DNA of 64,000 bases, from contig CBDCQL010000002.1 in the NCBI GenBank assembly GCA_965220615.1, forward strand, positions 1,550,001-1,614,000, read 5' to 3'. Made by a program: the position numbers and the translations under genes. This stretch comes from JAGWBD01 sp965220615. GTDB lineage: Bacteria; Chloroflexota; Anaerolineae; Aggregatilineales; Phototrophicaceae. A model generated the notes under the pieces. That model did no database searches and was not told the origin of the DNA. It saw only the letters and a program-made list of their open reading frames with translations. Below, in pieces: positions 50,762 to 59,141 of this stretch. Position 1 is the stretch's first letter, and each line of letters begins with the position of its first letter.

Positions 50762-51695
50762 CGACCCATTCGACGAGATTCTGCCGGCCGACCATAGCTC
50801 CGGTTACGTGGCGGTGGTGGGCAGACCCAACACCGGCAAATCCACGCTCATCAACGCCATACTCGGCCAAAAGGTCGCCATTGTCTCGCCGCGGCCGCAG
50901 ACCACGCAGCGCCAGCAACTGGGAATCCTGACCGGGGCGGACGTCCAGATCGTTTTTGTCGATACACCAGGGCTGCACGAGCCAGGCCATCGTCTGGGCA
51001 AACACATGGTGCGCGCCGCCAATGACGCCCTGCGCGATGCCGACGTCATCCTCTGGCTGCTGGACGTGTCCCGTTCGCCCAACGACGAAGACCGCAGTAT
51101 CGCCGAACGCATTGGCCGGCGCCATGGCGACGTCCCGGTAGTGCTGGCCCTCAACAAGGCGGACCTGCTGCCGGACCCCGCGAGCGAGGCGGCGGGAGTC
51201 GCGCATCAGGGGCTGGTGGCACATGACCATGTTTGCCTTCTGAGCGCCCTGCACAATCAGGGCATCGCCGACCTGGTGGCCCGCCTGCGCGGCATGCTGC
51301 CACCAGGCCCCCGTTACTTCCCCGCCGACCAGGTCAGCGAGGTCAACCTGCGCTTCATCGCCGCCGAGGTGGTGCGCGAAAAGGTCATGCTGGCCACCAG
51401 TCAGGAGATTCCGCACGCCGTCGCCGTGGAGGTTGACGACTATCGCGAGCGGAGTGCGACACGCAGTTACATCAGCGCCATCCTTTACGTCGAGCGCGAT
51501 TCGCAGAAAGGGATTCTGGTGGGCAAGGGCGGCCACATGATCCGCGATCTTGGCCGTGCGGCTCGACTGGAACTGGAAGGGATGCTGGATACCCGCATAT
51601 ATCTGGAACTGCGCGTCAAGGTGCGCAGGAACTGGCGCAAGGACGACGAGTTTCTGCGTCGTCTGGGATTTCGTATCCCCAGGCGTGCGACCTAG
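50748..51695 (+). CDS. era: GTPase Era
   Basis: Era is a GTP- and 16S-rRNA-binding protein needed for 30S ribosome assembly. The 315-residue protein has G1 GRPNTGKST, G2 around TTQRQQ, G3 DTPG, G4 NKADLL and G5 LSALHN. A C-terminal KH domain holds KGILVGKGGHMIRDLGRAARLELE and YLELRVKVRRNW. The ATG at 50748 overlaps the gene before by 14 bases. Its TAG overlaps the convergent ribF TAG by 4 bases (CTAG). Confidence 0.96.
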   Translation: MNRVDDPFDEILPADHSSGYVAVVGRPNTGKSTLINAILGQKVAIVSPRPQTTQRQQLGILTGADVQIVFVDTPGLHEPGHRLGKHMVRAANDALRDADVILWLLDVSRSPNDEDRSIAERIGRRHGDVPVVLALNKADLLPDPASEAAGVAHQGLVAHDHVCLLSALHNQGIADLVARLRGMLPPGPRYFPADQVSEVNLRFIAAEVVREKVMLATSQEIPHAVAVEVDDYRERSATRSYISAILYVERDSQKGILVGKGGHMIRDLGRAARLELEGMLDTRIYLELRVKVRRNWRKDDEFLRRLGFRIPRRAT

Positions 51696-52627
51696 TCCTT
51701 GTTGCCGGCCAGTTTCCGGCTGGCCTCCGCGTCCGCGGCGATTTGCGTCACCAGGGCGTCCAGACTGTCAAATTTGCGCTCGTCGCGCAGGCGCACTTCA
51801 AAACTGACCCGCAACCACTGGCCGTAGATATCGCGGTCGAAGTCAAGAATATGGGGCTCGACCGTGAGTGCCTCACCGTCAAAATGCGGACGCCGGCCCA
51901 CGTTGGTCGCCGCGTGGAATCGTTCCTCACCCAGCCACACCTGGCTGGCGTACACACCATTGGCCGGAATGACCTGCTGCTCCCACAGCGCGATGTTGGC
52001 CGTCGGGAAGCCCAGTTGCCTGCCCCGCCCGGCGCCCCGCACGACCTCGCCCGCGACGACGTGACTGCGGCCCAGTCCGCGACGGGCGCCGGCCAGGTCT
52101 CCCGCTTCCAGCGCCTTGCGAATTGCCGTGCTGCTGATTTTCCCTTGCCCGTCCCGGACCAAATCGTTGACCCGCACGTCAAAGCCCGTTTGCCGGCCCA
52201 GTTGACGCAAGCGGCTGACGTCGCCCTCGCGACGATGACCCAGCGCGAAGTCCTGGCCGATCGACAACTCACGCATGTCCAGGCCCTGACGCAGTTGCCG
52301 GCAGAATGCTTCCGCGCTGACCCGACGCAAGGCGTCGTCAAAGGCCAGGGTGTACACGTCATCGATGCCCTGCCCCCGCAACAGGGCCTCCTTTTCCTGC
52401 GGGCGGGTCAGGTAATAGCGACCATGAAGGCCCCGCAGGACCAGGTCCGGGTGGGGATAAAAGGTGACGACCACCGACCTCAGCCCCGTGTGCCGCGCCC
52501 GCCGCACCAGCCCCGCGAGCAGGCGCCGGTGGCCGAGGTGGACGCCATCAAAGACGCCGATGGTGACCAGCGAAGGTCCGCTCGAGGGGCGCGACTTCAG
52601 GTCGGGGAAAGATATTGCCCCGCTCAT
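51692..52627 (-). CDS. ribF: Riboflavin kinase/FAD synthetase
   Basis: A bifunctional enzyme making FMN then FAD. The 311-residue protein has the nucleotidyl-transferase domain with GVFDGVHLGHRRLL and the riboflavin kinase domain with RGLGRSHVVAGEVVRGAGRGRQLGFPTANI and EPHILDFDRDIYG. It ends the infB operon; the start overlaps the truB stop by 4 bases. Confidence 0.95.
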   Translation of the reverse strand: MSGAISFPDLKSRPSSGPSLVTIGVFDGVHLGHRRLLAGLVRRARHTGLRSVVVTFYPHPDLVLRGLHGRYYLTRPQEKEALLRGQGIDDVYTLAFDDALRRVSAEAFCRQLRQGLDMRELSIGQDFALGHRREGDVSRLRQLGRQTGFDVRVNDLVRDGQGKISSTAIRKALEAGDLAGARRGLGRSHVVAGEVVRGAGRGRQLGFPTANIALWEQQVIPANGVYASQVWLGEERFHAATNVGRRPHFDGEALTVEPHILDFDRDIYGQWLRVSFEVRLRDERKFDSLDALVTQIAADAEASRKLAGNKD

Positions 52628-53502
52628 TGTGGCGGGAAGACCTTGCGCGGCCGCCAGAGAGAATCCTCACCCTCGACAATCGCGAGCAACGAGCCCGTCG
52701 GTGTGAGGGCCTGGGCAAGCGCAGACGTGGGATCGCCCTCGCACCGTGCCACGGCCCGGCCCTGCAACAGCCGGTCACGAGCCGCTTCATCAATGCGGAT
52801 CGGCGGGACTTGCGGCAGGCCCTGCGAGGCCGGCACAAGCAAACTGCGCCAGTCCGGCCTGGACAGCACGTCCTCCGGCGTCGTGGCATCCTGCAGCCGA
52901 AAGGCGCCGCTTGCCGTACGGGTCAGCGCCGCCAGGTGTGCGCCCGTCCCCAGCGCCTGGCCAAGGTCATGCGCCAGACTGCGCACGTAGGTTCCCGCGC
53001 TGCAGGTCAGTTCCAGCGTGAAGGTCGGCGGCGTCCAGTCGACGAGCTCCAGAGAATGAATACTCACCCTGCGGGGACGCCGCGTCACGGTCTTGCCGGC
53101 ACGCGCCAGTTCGTAGAGTTTGCGGCCATCCTGCTTGACGGCGCTGTACATGGGCGGCAGTTGCTCCAGTTCGCCGTGGAAACTGTCGAGGGCCTCCATC
53201 ACCCCCTCGCGTTTCAGGCGGGAGGCATCGTGCCTGTCCAGCACCTCGCCTTCCGCATCGTAGGTCGCTGTGCTGACACCCGGCTGAACCACGGCCAGGT
53301 AACGTTTGTCGCCACGCATGACATATTCGCTGAGGCGCGTGGCCTGGCCCACGCAGAGCACAAGCACACCCGTCGCCAGGGGGTCCAGCGTTCCGGCATG
53401 ACCCAGCTTGCGCAGGCGCAATTCTCGCCGCAGCCGGGCCACCACGTCGTGGCTGGTCATGCCTGCCGGCTTGTTGATATTCAGAAAGCCGAAGGCATTC
53501 AT
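52624..53502 (-). CDS. truB: tRNA pseudouridine-55 synthase TruB
   Basis: TruB makes pseudouridine 55 in the T-loop of tRNAs. The 292-residue protein has the catalytic aspartate in GHAGTLDPLATGVL, FLNINKPAGMTSHDVV near the start, PPMYSAVKQDGRKLYELARAG and CSAGTYVRSLAHDLG. The C-terminal PUA-like part follows. It overlaps nrnA by 4 bases and ribF by 4 bases. Confidence 0.95.
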   Translation of the reverse strand: MNAFGFLNINKPAGMTSHDVVARLRRELRLRKLGHAGTLDPLATGVLVLCVGQATRLSEYVMRGDKRYLAVVQPGVSTATYDAEGEVLDRHDASRLKREGVMEALDSFHGELEQLPPMYSAVKQDGRKLYELARAGKTVTRRPRRVSIHSLELVDWTPPTFTLELTCSAGTYVRSLAHDLGQALGTGAHLAALTRTASGAFRLQDATTPEDVLSRPDWRSLLVPASQGLPQVPPIRIDEAARDRLLQGRAVARCEGDPTSALAQALTPTGSLLAIVEGEDSLWRPRKVFPPQ

Positions 53503-54479
53503 GGTCCGGCCGTCGCGCTGCCCCCGTTCACCGCCGCGTGCAATAGCGGCAGTACGCGATCTCGCGCGGCCTGCAGCGGTCCGGCAATGGTCGCGCCCGC
53601 CGCCTGGGCATGGCCGCCGCCGCCCAGCGCCACCGCGACGCGCGCGACGTCCCAGGGCGGCTTGCTGCGCATACTGAGCGAGACGTTGCCGTCTTCCAGT
53701 TCGCGAAAGACCACGGCGACGCGGGCCTCGTCCGTGGAGCGCAACAGTGACGGCAGGTCGCCGTCTTCTCCGGCTTCCAGTCCCGCCCGCCTGCAGTCCT
53801 CAACACGGATTTGCGCCGCAACGACGCCCCCTTTGAGGGTGATCGACGGCAGGACCTGTTGCCAAAGCAGGAACTCGGCGAAGGGTCGACTGTCAAAGGT
53901 CTGCGCAACAATATCGTGCAGCGAAACACCCGATTCCATCAGTTCCAGGGCGGTCCGCAGCGTACTGGCCCGCACGTTGCTGGTGCGAAATCCCAGCGTA
54001 TCGGTGACCAGGCCGGTCAACAGCGGGCGGGCTACGTCGCAGGAGAGAGGCAGGGAAAGAGAACGTAGCCAGTGAAAGACCACTTCGCTGGCTGAAGCCG
54101 CGTCCGGCATCACCAGTTGAATGTCGCCGAATCCCGTGTTGCTGACGTGGTGGTCCAGATTGATGACCGTGCCGCAGCGCGCCATGCCCTGCGCGCCAAC
54201 CAGACCGACGCGTTCCGGGCTGTTGGCATCCACGCTAATCAGGAGGTCTGCCCCCAGGTCCGGCAGCGTTGACAGCACCCGGTCGGCGTGGGGCAGAAAT
54301 TGCAGGCCAGGGGGCACGCCGCCGTCCACGGCGCAGGTCACGTCCTGCCCCTGCGCGCGCAGGGCATTTCCCAGGCCCAGCAGCGACCCTATGGCGTCGC
54401 CATCCGGCTCAATGTGGGTGACGATGAGTATGCCGCGGGCACTGCCCAGGGCTTCATTGGCTGCCGCAAAATCAATCAT
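53499..54479 (-). CDS. DHH phosphoesterase, NrnA-like
   Basis: A bifunctional nanoRNase/pAp-phosphatase type protein of 326 residues. DHH motifs: VTHIEPDGDAIGSLLGL, ISVDANSPERVG, NLDHHVSNT, LVTDTLGF, and the DHHA1 end with GGGGHAQAAGATI. NrnA proteins break down 2-5 nt RNA and adenosine 3',5'-bisphosphate. It lies in the usual place between rbfA and truB and overlaps both by 8 and 4 bases. Confidence 0.93.
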   Translation of the reverse strand: MIDFAAANEALGSARGILIVTHIEPDGDAIGSLLGLGNALRAQGQDVTCAVDGGVPPGLQFLPHADRVLSTLPDLGADLLISVDANSPERVGLVGAQGMARCGTVINLDHHVSNTGFGDIQLVMPDAASASEVVFHWLRSLSLPLSCDVARPLLTGLVTDTLGFRTSNVRASTLRTALELMESGVSLHDIVAQTFDSRPFAEFLLWQQVLPSITLKGGVVAAQIRVEDCRRAGLEAGEDGDLPSLLRSTDEARVAVVFRELEDGNVSLSMRSKPPWDVARVAVALGGGGHAQAAGATIAGPLQAARDRVLPLLHAAVNGGSATAGP

Positions 54480-54849
54480 GGGCCTCGTCTTCGGCGTCGG
54501 GCACCTCAGGCGGAATGTCCAGGCTGCTGATCAAATCATCCATGCGCGCGCCCTCTTCCGGCAGGACGTCCCAGTGAAAATGCAATTCGGGAATGGCCCG
54601 CAGGCGCAGGCGCCGCCCGACCTGCCGCCGCAGGAAACCGTTGGCGCGCGCGAGACCGGCCAGCACCTCCGGCGCCCGTTCTTCTTCGCCGAGGGCGTTG
54701 ACGTAGACGTCGGCGTAGAGCAGTTCCGGGTCCAGCCTGACGTCGGTGATCGTGACATTTTGCAGGCGTGGGTCCCGCGCTTCGCGCAGCAACAGTTCAC
54801 CCAGAATGACGCGGATACGCCCTTCGACCCGCTGCTGTCGAATGCTCAT
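54472..54849 (-). CDS. rbfA: Ribosome-binding factor A
   Basis: RbfA helps mature the 5' end of 16S rRNA. The 125-residue protein has the family KH-like core with RVEGRIRVILGELLLREARDPRLQNVTITDVRLDPELLYADVYV, then LRLRAIPELHFHWD and an acidic tail. It overlaps infB by 4 bases and nrnA by 8 bases. Confidence 0.95.
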   Translation of the reverse strand: MSIRQQRVEGRIRVILGELLLREARDPRLQNVTITDVRLDPELLYADVYVNALGEEERAPEVLAGLARANGFLRRQVGRRLRLRAIPELHFHWDVLPEEGARMDDLISSLDIPPEVPDAEDEAHD

Positions 54850-56654
54850 GCCCCGGGCCGGCTACCACGACGCACCATGTAAAACTCGAGCAGGTCCCCT
54901 TCCTGAAAGTCGTTGTGGCGTTCCAGACTGATGCCACATTCGAATCCAGCCCGCACCTCACGTACGTCATCGCGCACCCGTTTCAGCGAGCCGACGCGCA
55001 GTCCTTCGGCCAGCACCCGATCATCGCGCAATACCCGCGCGCGCGCGTTGCGCTGCACCGTTCCCTCGCGCACGTAACTGCCGGCAATGTTGCCCACGCG
55101 GGAATTGCTGAAGACCTGGCGCACTTCCGCCAGACCGAGTCTTTCCTCGATGTCTTCCGGTTCCAGCATGCCATGCAGCGCCAGTTCGATATCTTCCAGC
55201 AGGTTGTAAATGATCTTCCAGTTGCGGATATCCACGCCCTGGGAATCCGCAACGCGTCTGGCGGTCGAATCCACGTCGACGTTGAAACCCACCACAATGG
55301 CATTCGACGCTGCGGCCAGGTTGACGTCATTCTCACCGATGCTGCCGATGTCCGCCGCGAGGATTCGCAACTGGATGCCACCGCTGTTGTCTTGCGAGAG
55401 TTTTTCCAGAGAATCAAGAATGGGTTGCAAACTGCCCTGGTAATCGGCCTTGACGATGAGCGCCAGTTCCCGCGTGTCGCCGCTGCGAAAGCGCGCAAAA
55501 ACGTCGTCCAGGGTGAGCGCTTCCATGCGACCGCTGCCCTGTTGCCCGTCTTCCCGGCGCTCCTGCAACAGTCGTCGCCCGGCCTTGTCGCTCTTGACCC
55601 ACTCAAAGCTGTCGCCAGGCTGCGGCATCTCCGCCAGGCCCATCACGGCAACCGGCGTGGAGGGGCCGGCGGCGTTGATGCGTCGGTTGTTTTCGTCAAA
55701 CATGGCCTTGATGCGGCCCGAGGTCTGGCCGGCGATGAGCGAGTCACCGCGCTTCAACTGGCCATTGAGCACCAGCAGCGTGGCAATGACCCCGCGCGAG
55801 GGATCGACCTCGGCTTCCAGCACGACGCCCGAGGGTCTGGCTTCCGGGTTGGCCACGATGTCACTGTCATCGGACGTGAGCAATATGGCTTCCAGCAGGT
55901 CCTCGATGCCTTCTCCGGTGATGCCCGAGACCGCTTCGACCATCGTCTCGCCATCCCAGCTGACCGGCACCAGGTCCACTTCCGCCAGTTGCTGGTTGAC
56001 CTGCTCCAGATTCGCGCCCGGCAGGTCCATCTTGGTGACAGCGACCACGATCGGTACGTTGGCGGCCCGGGCGTGGGCGATCGCCTCCCGCGTGGTCGGC
56101 ATGACGCCATCATCCGCGGCCACCACCAGGACGGCGACGTCAGCGCCGTGGGCGCCGCGGGCCCGCATGGCCGTGAAGGCTTCGTGGCCGGGGGTATCAA
56201 GAAACGTGATCTGTCGATCGCCATGGCGGGCGCGATAGGCGCCGATGTGCTGGGTGATCCCGCCGGCCTCCCCTTCCACGACCTGCGTTTTGCGGATCGT
56301 ATCGAGCAGCGTCGTCTTGCCATGGTCCACGTGGCCCAGAATGGTCACGATGGGCGGTCTGCGCTCCAGGTCTTCCGGGTCTTCCGCGCTGTAAATCTGC
56401 CGCCATTCCTGCGCCTGGGCGGCCTCTTCCTTCTGCGCCTGCTCCGCCAGGCTGGACTGTGAAAGCGCTTCAATGCCAAATTCGGCACAGACGATGGCCG
56501 CCGTGTCGAAGTCGATTTCCTGATTGATCGAGGCCACGATGCCGTTGGCGATGAGTACCTTCATCACCTCGATCACAATGATCTCGATTGAATCCGCCAG
56601 TTCCCGCACAGTCAGGCTGTCGGGCAGTATGACGACGCGTTGTTCCTCAGCCAT
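54846..56654 (-). CDS. infB: Translation initiation factor IF-2
   Basis: IF-2 brings fMet-tRNA to the 30S subunit. The 602-residue form is short for the family, with a single N-terminal IF2_N domain (VRELADSIEIIVIEVMKVLIANGI) and no long repeat-rich spacer. The G domain has GHVDHGKTTLLD, DTPGHEAF and TKMDLPGA, then the beta barrel domains and the C-terminal C2. The start ATG has GGGAGGAAG upstream. It lies 95 bases after ylxR. Confidence 0.96.
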   Translation of the reverse strand: MAEEQRVVILPDSLTVRELADSIEIIVIEVMKVLIANGIVASINQEIDFDTAAIVCAEFGIEALSQSSLAEQAQKEEAAQAQEWRQIYSAEDPEDLERRPPIVTILGHVDHGKTTLLDTIRKTQVVEGEAGGITQHIGAYRARHGDRQITFLDTPGHEAFTAMRARGAHGADVAVLVVAADDGVMPTTREAIAHARAANVPIVVAVTKMDLPGANLEQVNQQLAEVDLVPVSWDGETMVEAVSGITGEGIEDLLEAILLTSDDSDIVANPEARPSGVVLEAEVDPSRGVIATLLVLNGQLKRGDSLIAGQTSGRIKAMFDENNRRINAAGPSTPVAVMGLAEMPQPGDSFEWVKSDKAGRRLLQERREDGQQGSGRMEALTLDDVFARFRSGDTRELALIVKADYQGSLQPILDSLEKLSQDNSGGIQLRILAADIGSIGENDVNLAAASNAIVVGFNVDVDSTARRVADSQGVDIRNWKIIYNLLEDIELALHGMLEPEDIEERLGLAEVRQVFSNSRVGNIAGSYVREGTVQRNARARVLRDDRVLAEGLRVGSLKRVRDDVREVRAGFECGISLERHNDFQEGDLLEFYMVRRGSRPGA

Positions 56655-56749
56655 ACACTTCCTCCCTCTTTGCGGAGACCGGCCAGGAACCCGCTTGCTG
56701 TTGGCAGCCTACATCGTTGGTCCCGGCCCGGCGCGCATCCGCGTCGAAC

Positions 56750-57031
56750 TCATGTTTCGGGTATTCCCTGCAACAATTGCCGGCGATCCGCCTCAGCCAG
56801 TTTCACGGACAGGGCCTGGGCCAAAGCCGTCCCACGGGCCGCTCCTTCCCAACAGGCAGACTGCCTGCACAGGTACGCTCCGCGGCCATCCGCCTTACCA
56901 CCCGGATCGATCAGCAGACCCTGCGGGCGACTGACAATGCGCGTCAGACTGCGCTTGTCCATTTTGCGGCGGCACACGACGCAACTGCGTTGCGGCCGAT
57001 GGCGCGGGCGCCCACCCTTGCGGACGGTCAT
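56750..57031 (-). CDS. YlxR-family RNA-binding protein
   Basis: A DUF448/YlxR protein of 93 residues from ATG 57031. The signature RSCVVCRRKMDKRSLTRIV is clear, as are the KADGRGAYLCRQSACWEGA stretch and the helical end. YlxR is a nucleoid- or RNA-binding protein encoded between nusA and infB in many bacteria, as here. It starts 11 bases after the nusA stop. Confidence 0.9.
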   Translation of the reverse strand: MTVRKGGRPRHRPQRSCVVCRRKMDKRSLTRIVSRPQGLLIDPGGKADGRGAYLCRQSACWEGAARGTALAQALSVKLAEADRRQLLQGIPET

Positions 57032-57042
57032 CGCCGGTTCAC

Positions 57043-58968
57043 CTAATCCAGAAAGTCGTCCCACTCTTCGCGCCCGCGGCCCTTCTTGCGCCGACGAACA
57101 GCCACAACCTCGCCCAGTTCCTCGTCGAAGACCAGTTGACGCCGCTTTCTTCTGCTTTCGCGACGCTTGCGTTCCTCGTCTTGCTCGTTCAGGACCTCAT
57201 CAAGTTCGCCTTCCGGTTCCTCGAGTTCCTCCTCGAATTCCGGTTCCGGACGGACCCTGCGGAACACCCGCCGGGCGGGTTTGCGCGAGTCGGGCTGCGG
57301 CGCCGGCGCCTGGTCGTCCGCAAACACGGCCTCGGTCAGGTCAACTTCCTCAGTTGCGCCTGCGCCGGCTTCGCTCTCTTCGCCCAACCCGGCGGTCGGC
57401 GACGCGCCTTCCTCCACTTCCGCTTCCTCAATGGCCTCGGGTTCGGCTTCTGCTTCAGTCGCGGGCGTCTCGGCATCCCGCGCCAGGACTGCCTCGTAGG
57501 CGGAAAGGATTTGAACCAGCGCCGCCTCCGGCGCTTCAAGCCGACGCAACAGCGAGGCATCGCGCAGCAGACAACGCCACATGACCTCGCCCACCGTTTC
57601 AAAGGGTTGCAGGGCTTCCAGGATGTCGTCCGGCAGTTCGAAGGCGTCGACCGGGACCTGGAACATTTCTTCCGGCAGGGTTTCCCGGGCGGCGTTGATT
57701 TCCTCCATCCGCTCGGCCCGCTTCGCCTCACGCATGGCCAGCAACCGGCTTTCCACCAGGTCCGCAAAGCGGCCCATGGCGGCGTACTCCTCCGGCATGA
57801 TCATGCGGCCCTCGTTCTTGCGCGTGATGATGCGCGTCGCTTCCTCAAACAGGTCCGGCTGTTGCGCCGCCATTTCAGCCAGCGGTGGCTGCCCCACGCG
57901 GTCCAGCGCATCCGCCACGGATTCGGACACGCTCTTGATGTCGATGCGCCAGCCCGTCAACTTGGCGGCCAGGCGCGCGTTTTGCCCCTCTCGCCCGATC
58001 GCCAGCGACAACTGGTCATCCGGCACAATCACCAGCGCCGTGCGGCCGGTATCGATGTCGTCGTCCAGATAGACCCCGTTGACTCGCGCCGGGCTCAGGG
58101 CCTTGGCGATGAAATCGCGCTGTTCCGGCACCCATTCAATGACGTCGATCTTCTCTTCATGCAATTCCCGCACGATGTTCTGGATGCGCATTCCGCGCAT
58201 GCCGACGCAGGCGCCGACCGGATCGATGCCGTCCTGCAGGGCCGCCACGGCGACCTTGGAGCGATAGCCGGCTTCGCGCGCGATGGTCTTGATCTCTACC
58301 TGTCCGTTGTAAATCTCGGGTACTTCGTACTCCAGCAGACGCCGCAGCATGTTGCGATGGCCCCGACTCACGATGATCTGCGGGCCGCTGTTGCTGCGCC
58401 GTACCTCCAGCACGTAGGTGCGCACCTTGTCGTGCGGCCGGTAGCGCTCGCCAGGGATCTGCTGCGAACGGGGCATGATGGCCTCACCGCGCCCCAGGCT
58501 CAGCGTAATCATGTGAGCGTTGGTGCTCTGCACAGTACCGGTGATGAGGTCGCCTTCGCGCTCCAGGTACTCTTCGTAGAGCAGGTTGCGTTCGGCCTCG
58601 CGGATTTTTTGCAGGATCACCTGCTTGGCGGTCATGGCTGCGATGCGGCCAAAGTTTCGGGTCGTGCGTTGCACCTTGACCATGACGGTGTCGCCTTCCA
58701 CCGCCTCGGGTTCAAAGAAGCGCGCGCTCTCGAGGTCTACCTCGGTGGCGTCGTTCAGGACCGAATCAACCACTTCCTTCTCTACGAAAATGCGGGGGCG
58801 TCCCGTCCTGGGGTCGATGTCCGCCTCGACCAACTGGGCTTCGCTGGCGCCGGTGTCGCGTCGGTAGGCCAGCACCAACGCCGACTGCAAGGCCTCCAGT
58901 ACGATGTCCTGCGGCAATTCACGCAGTTCCGTGATTTCGTTAAAGGCAACTTCAAATTCGCTTCTCAT
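57043..58968 (-). CDS. nusA: Transcription termination/antitermination factor NusA
   Basis: NusA binds RNA polymerase and RNA. The 641-residue protein has an N-terminal domain, an S1 domain (LITGTVQSTNAHMITLSLGRGEAIMPRSQ), and KH1/KH2, with CVGMRGMRIQNIVRELHEEKIDVIEW and AIGREGQNARLAAKLTGW. After about residue 400 comes a helical region and from about 505 a long acidic, Glu-rich tail that ends RRRKKGRGREEWDDFLD. The tail makes it much longer than the usual 350-500 residues. rimP, normally just upstream, is absent: only 173 bases separate nusA from the next gene. Confidence 0.95.
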   Translation of the reverse strand: MRSEFEVAFNEITELRELPQDIVLEALQSALVLAYRRDTGASEAQLVEADIDPRTGRPRIFVEKEVVDSVLNDATEVDLESARFFEPEAVEGDTVMVKVQRTTRNFGRIAAMTAKQVILQKIREAERNLLYEEYLEREGDLITGTVQSTNAHMITLSLGRGEAIMPRSQQIPGERYRPHDKVRTYVLEVRRSNSGPQIIVSRGHRNMLRRLLEYEVPEIYNGQVEIKTIAREAGYRSKVAVAALQDGIDPVGACVGMRGMRIQNIVRELHEEKIDVIEWVPEQRDFIAKALSPARVNGVYLDDDIDTGRTALVIVPDDQLSLAIGREGQNARLAAKLTGWRIDIKSVSESVADALDRVGQPPLAEMAAQQPDLFEEATRIITRKNEGRMIMPEEYAAMGRFADLVESRLLAMREAKRAERMEEINAARETLPEEMFQVPVDAFELPDDILEALQPFETVGEVMWRCLLRDASLLRRLEAPEAALVQILSAYEAVLARDAETPATEAEAEPEAIEEAEVEEGASPTAGLGEESEAGAGATEEVDLTEAVFADDQAPAPQPDSRKPARRVFRRVRPEPEFEEELEEPEGELDEVLNEQDEERKRRESRRKRRQLVFDEELGEVVAVRRRKKGRGREEWDDFLD

Positions 58969-59051
58969 AACCCGTTTCCTGACCCAATGTCCTTACTGGT
59001 GCGCGTGACGCCCTGGTCGGGCTGCCAAAACTTGCGCCGGAATTCTGCCTG

Positions 59052-59060
59052 ATTATAACA
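59052..59060 (-). promoter_or_regulatory. Extended -10 promoter of the nusA operon
   Basis: The minus strand reads TGTTATAAT (59060-59052), an extended -10 (TGn) in front of the consensus TATAAT. There is no -35 match at the usual distance, where the upstream terminator stem lies instead. The leader to the nusA ATG is about 75 bases. Confidence 0.55.
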
Positions 59061-59085
59061 ACAGAAGTGGGGGCGCGTCCCCACT
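59061..59085 (-). terminator. Terminator after the NHL-fused glycosyltransferase
   Basis: On the minus strand AGTGGGG (59085-59079) pairs with CCCCACT (59072-59066) around a 6-base loop, followed by TCTGTTGTT. It is 57 bases after the stop of the gene at 59142, and its T-rich tail runs into the nusA -10. Confidence 0.6.
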
Positions 59086-59141
59086 CCGGCAGTCAATTTA
59101 GCACATCCATGCCCGCTGCGCAAGACAGGTTTCAACGGTCA

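Noticed and set aside
54915..59052. Long plus-strand frames opposite infB and nusA
   Set aside because: Shadows of the IF-2 and NusA genes; no start signals or motifs.
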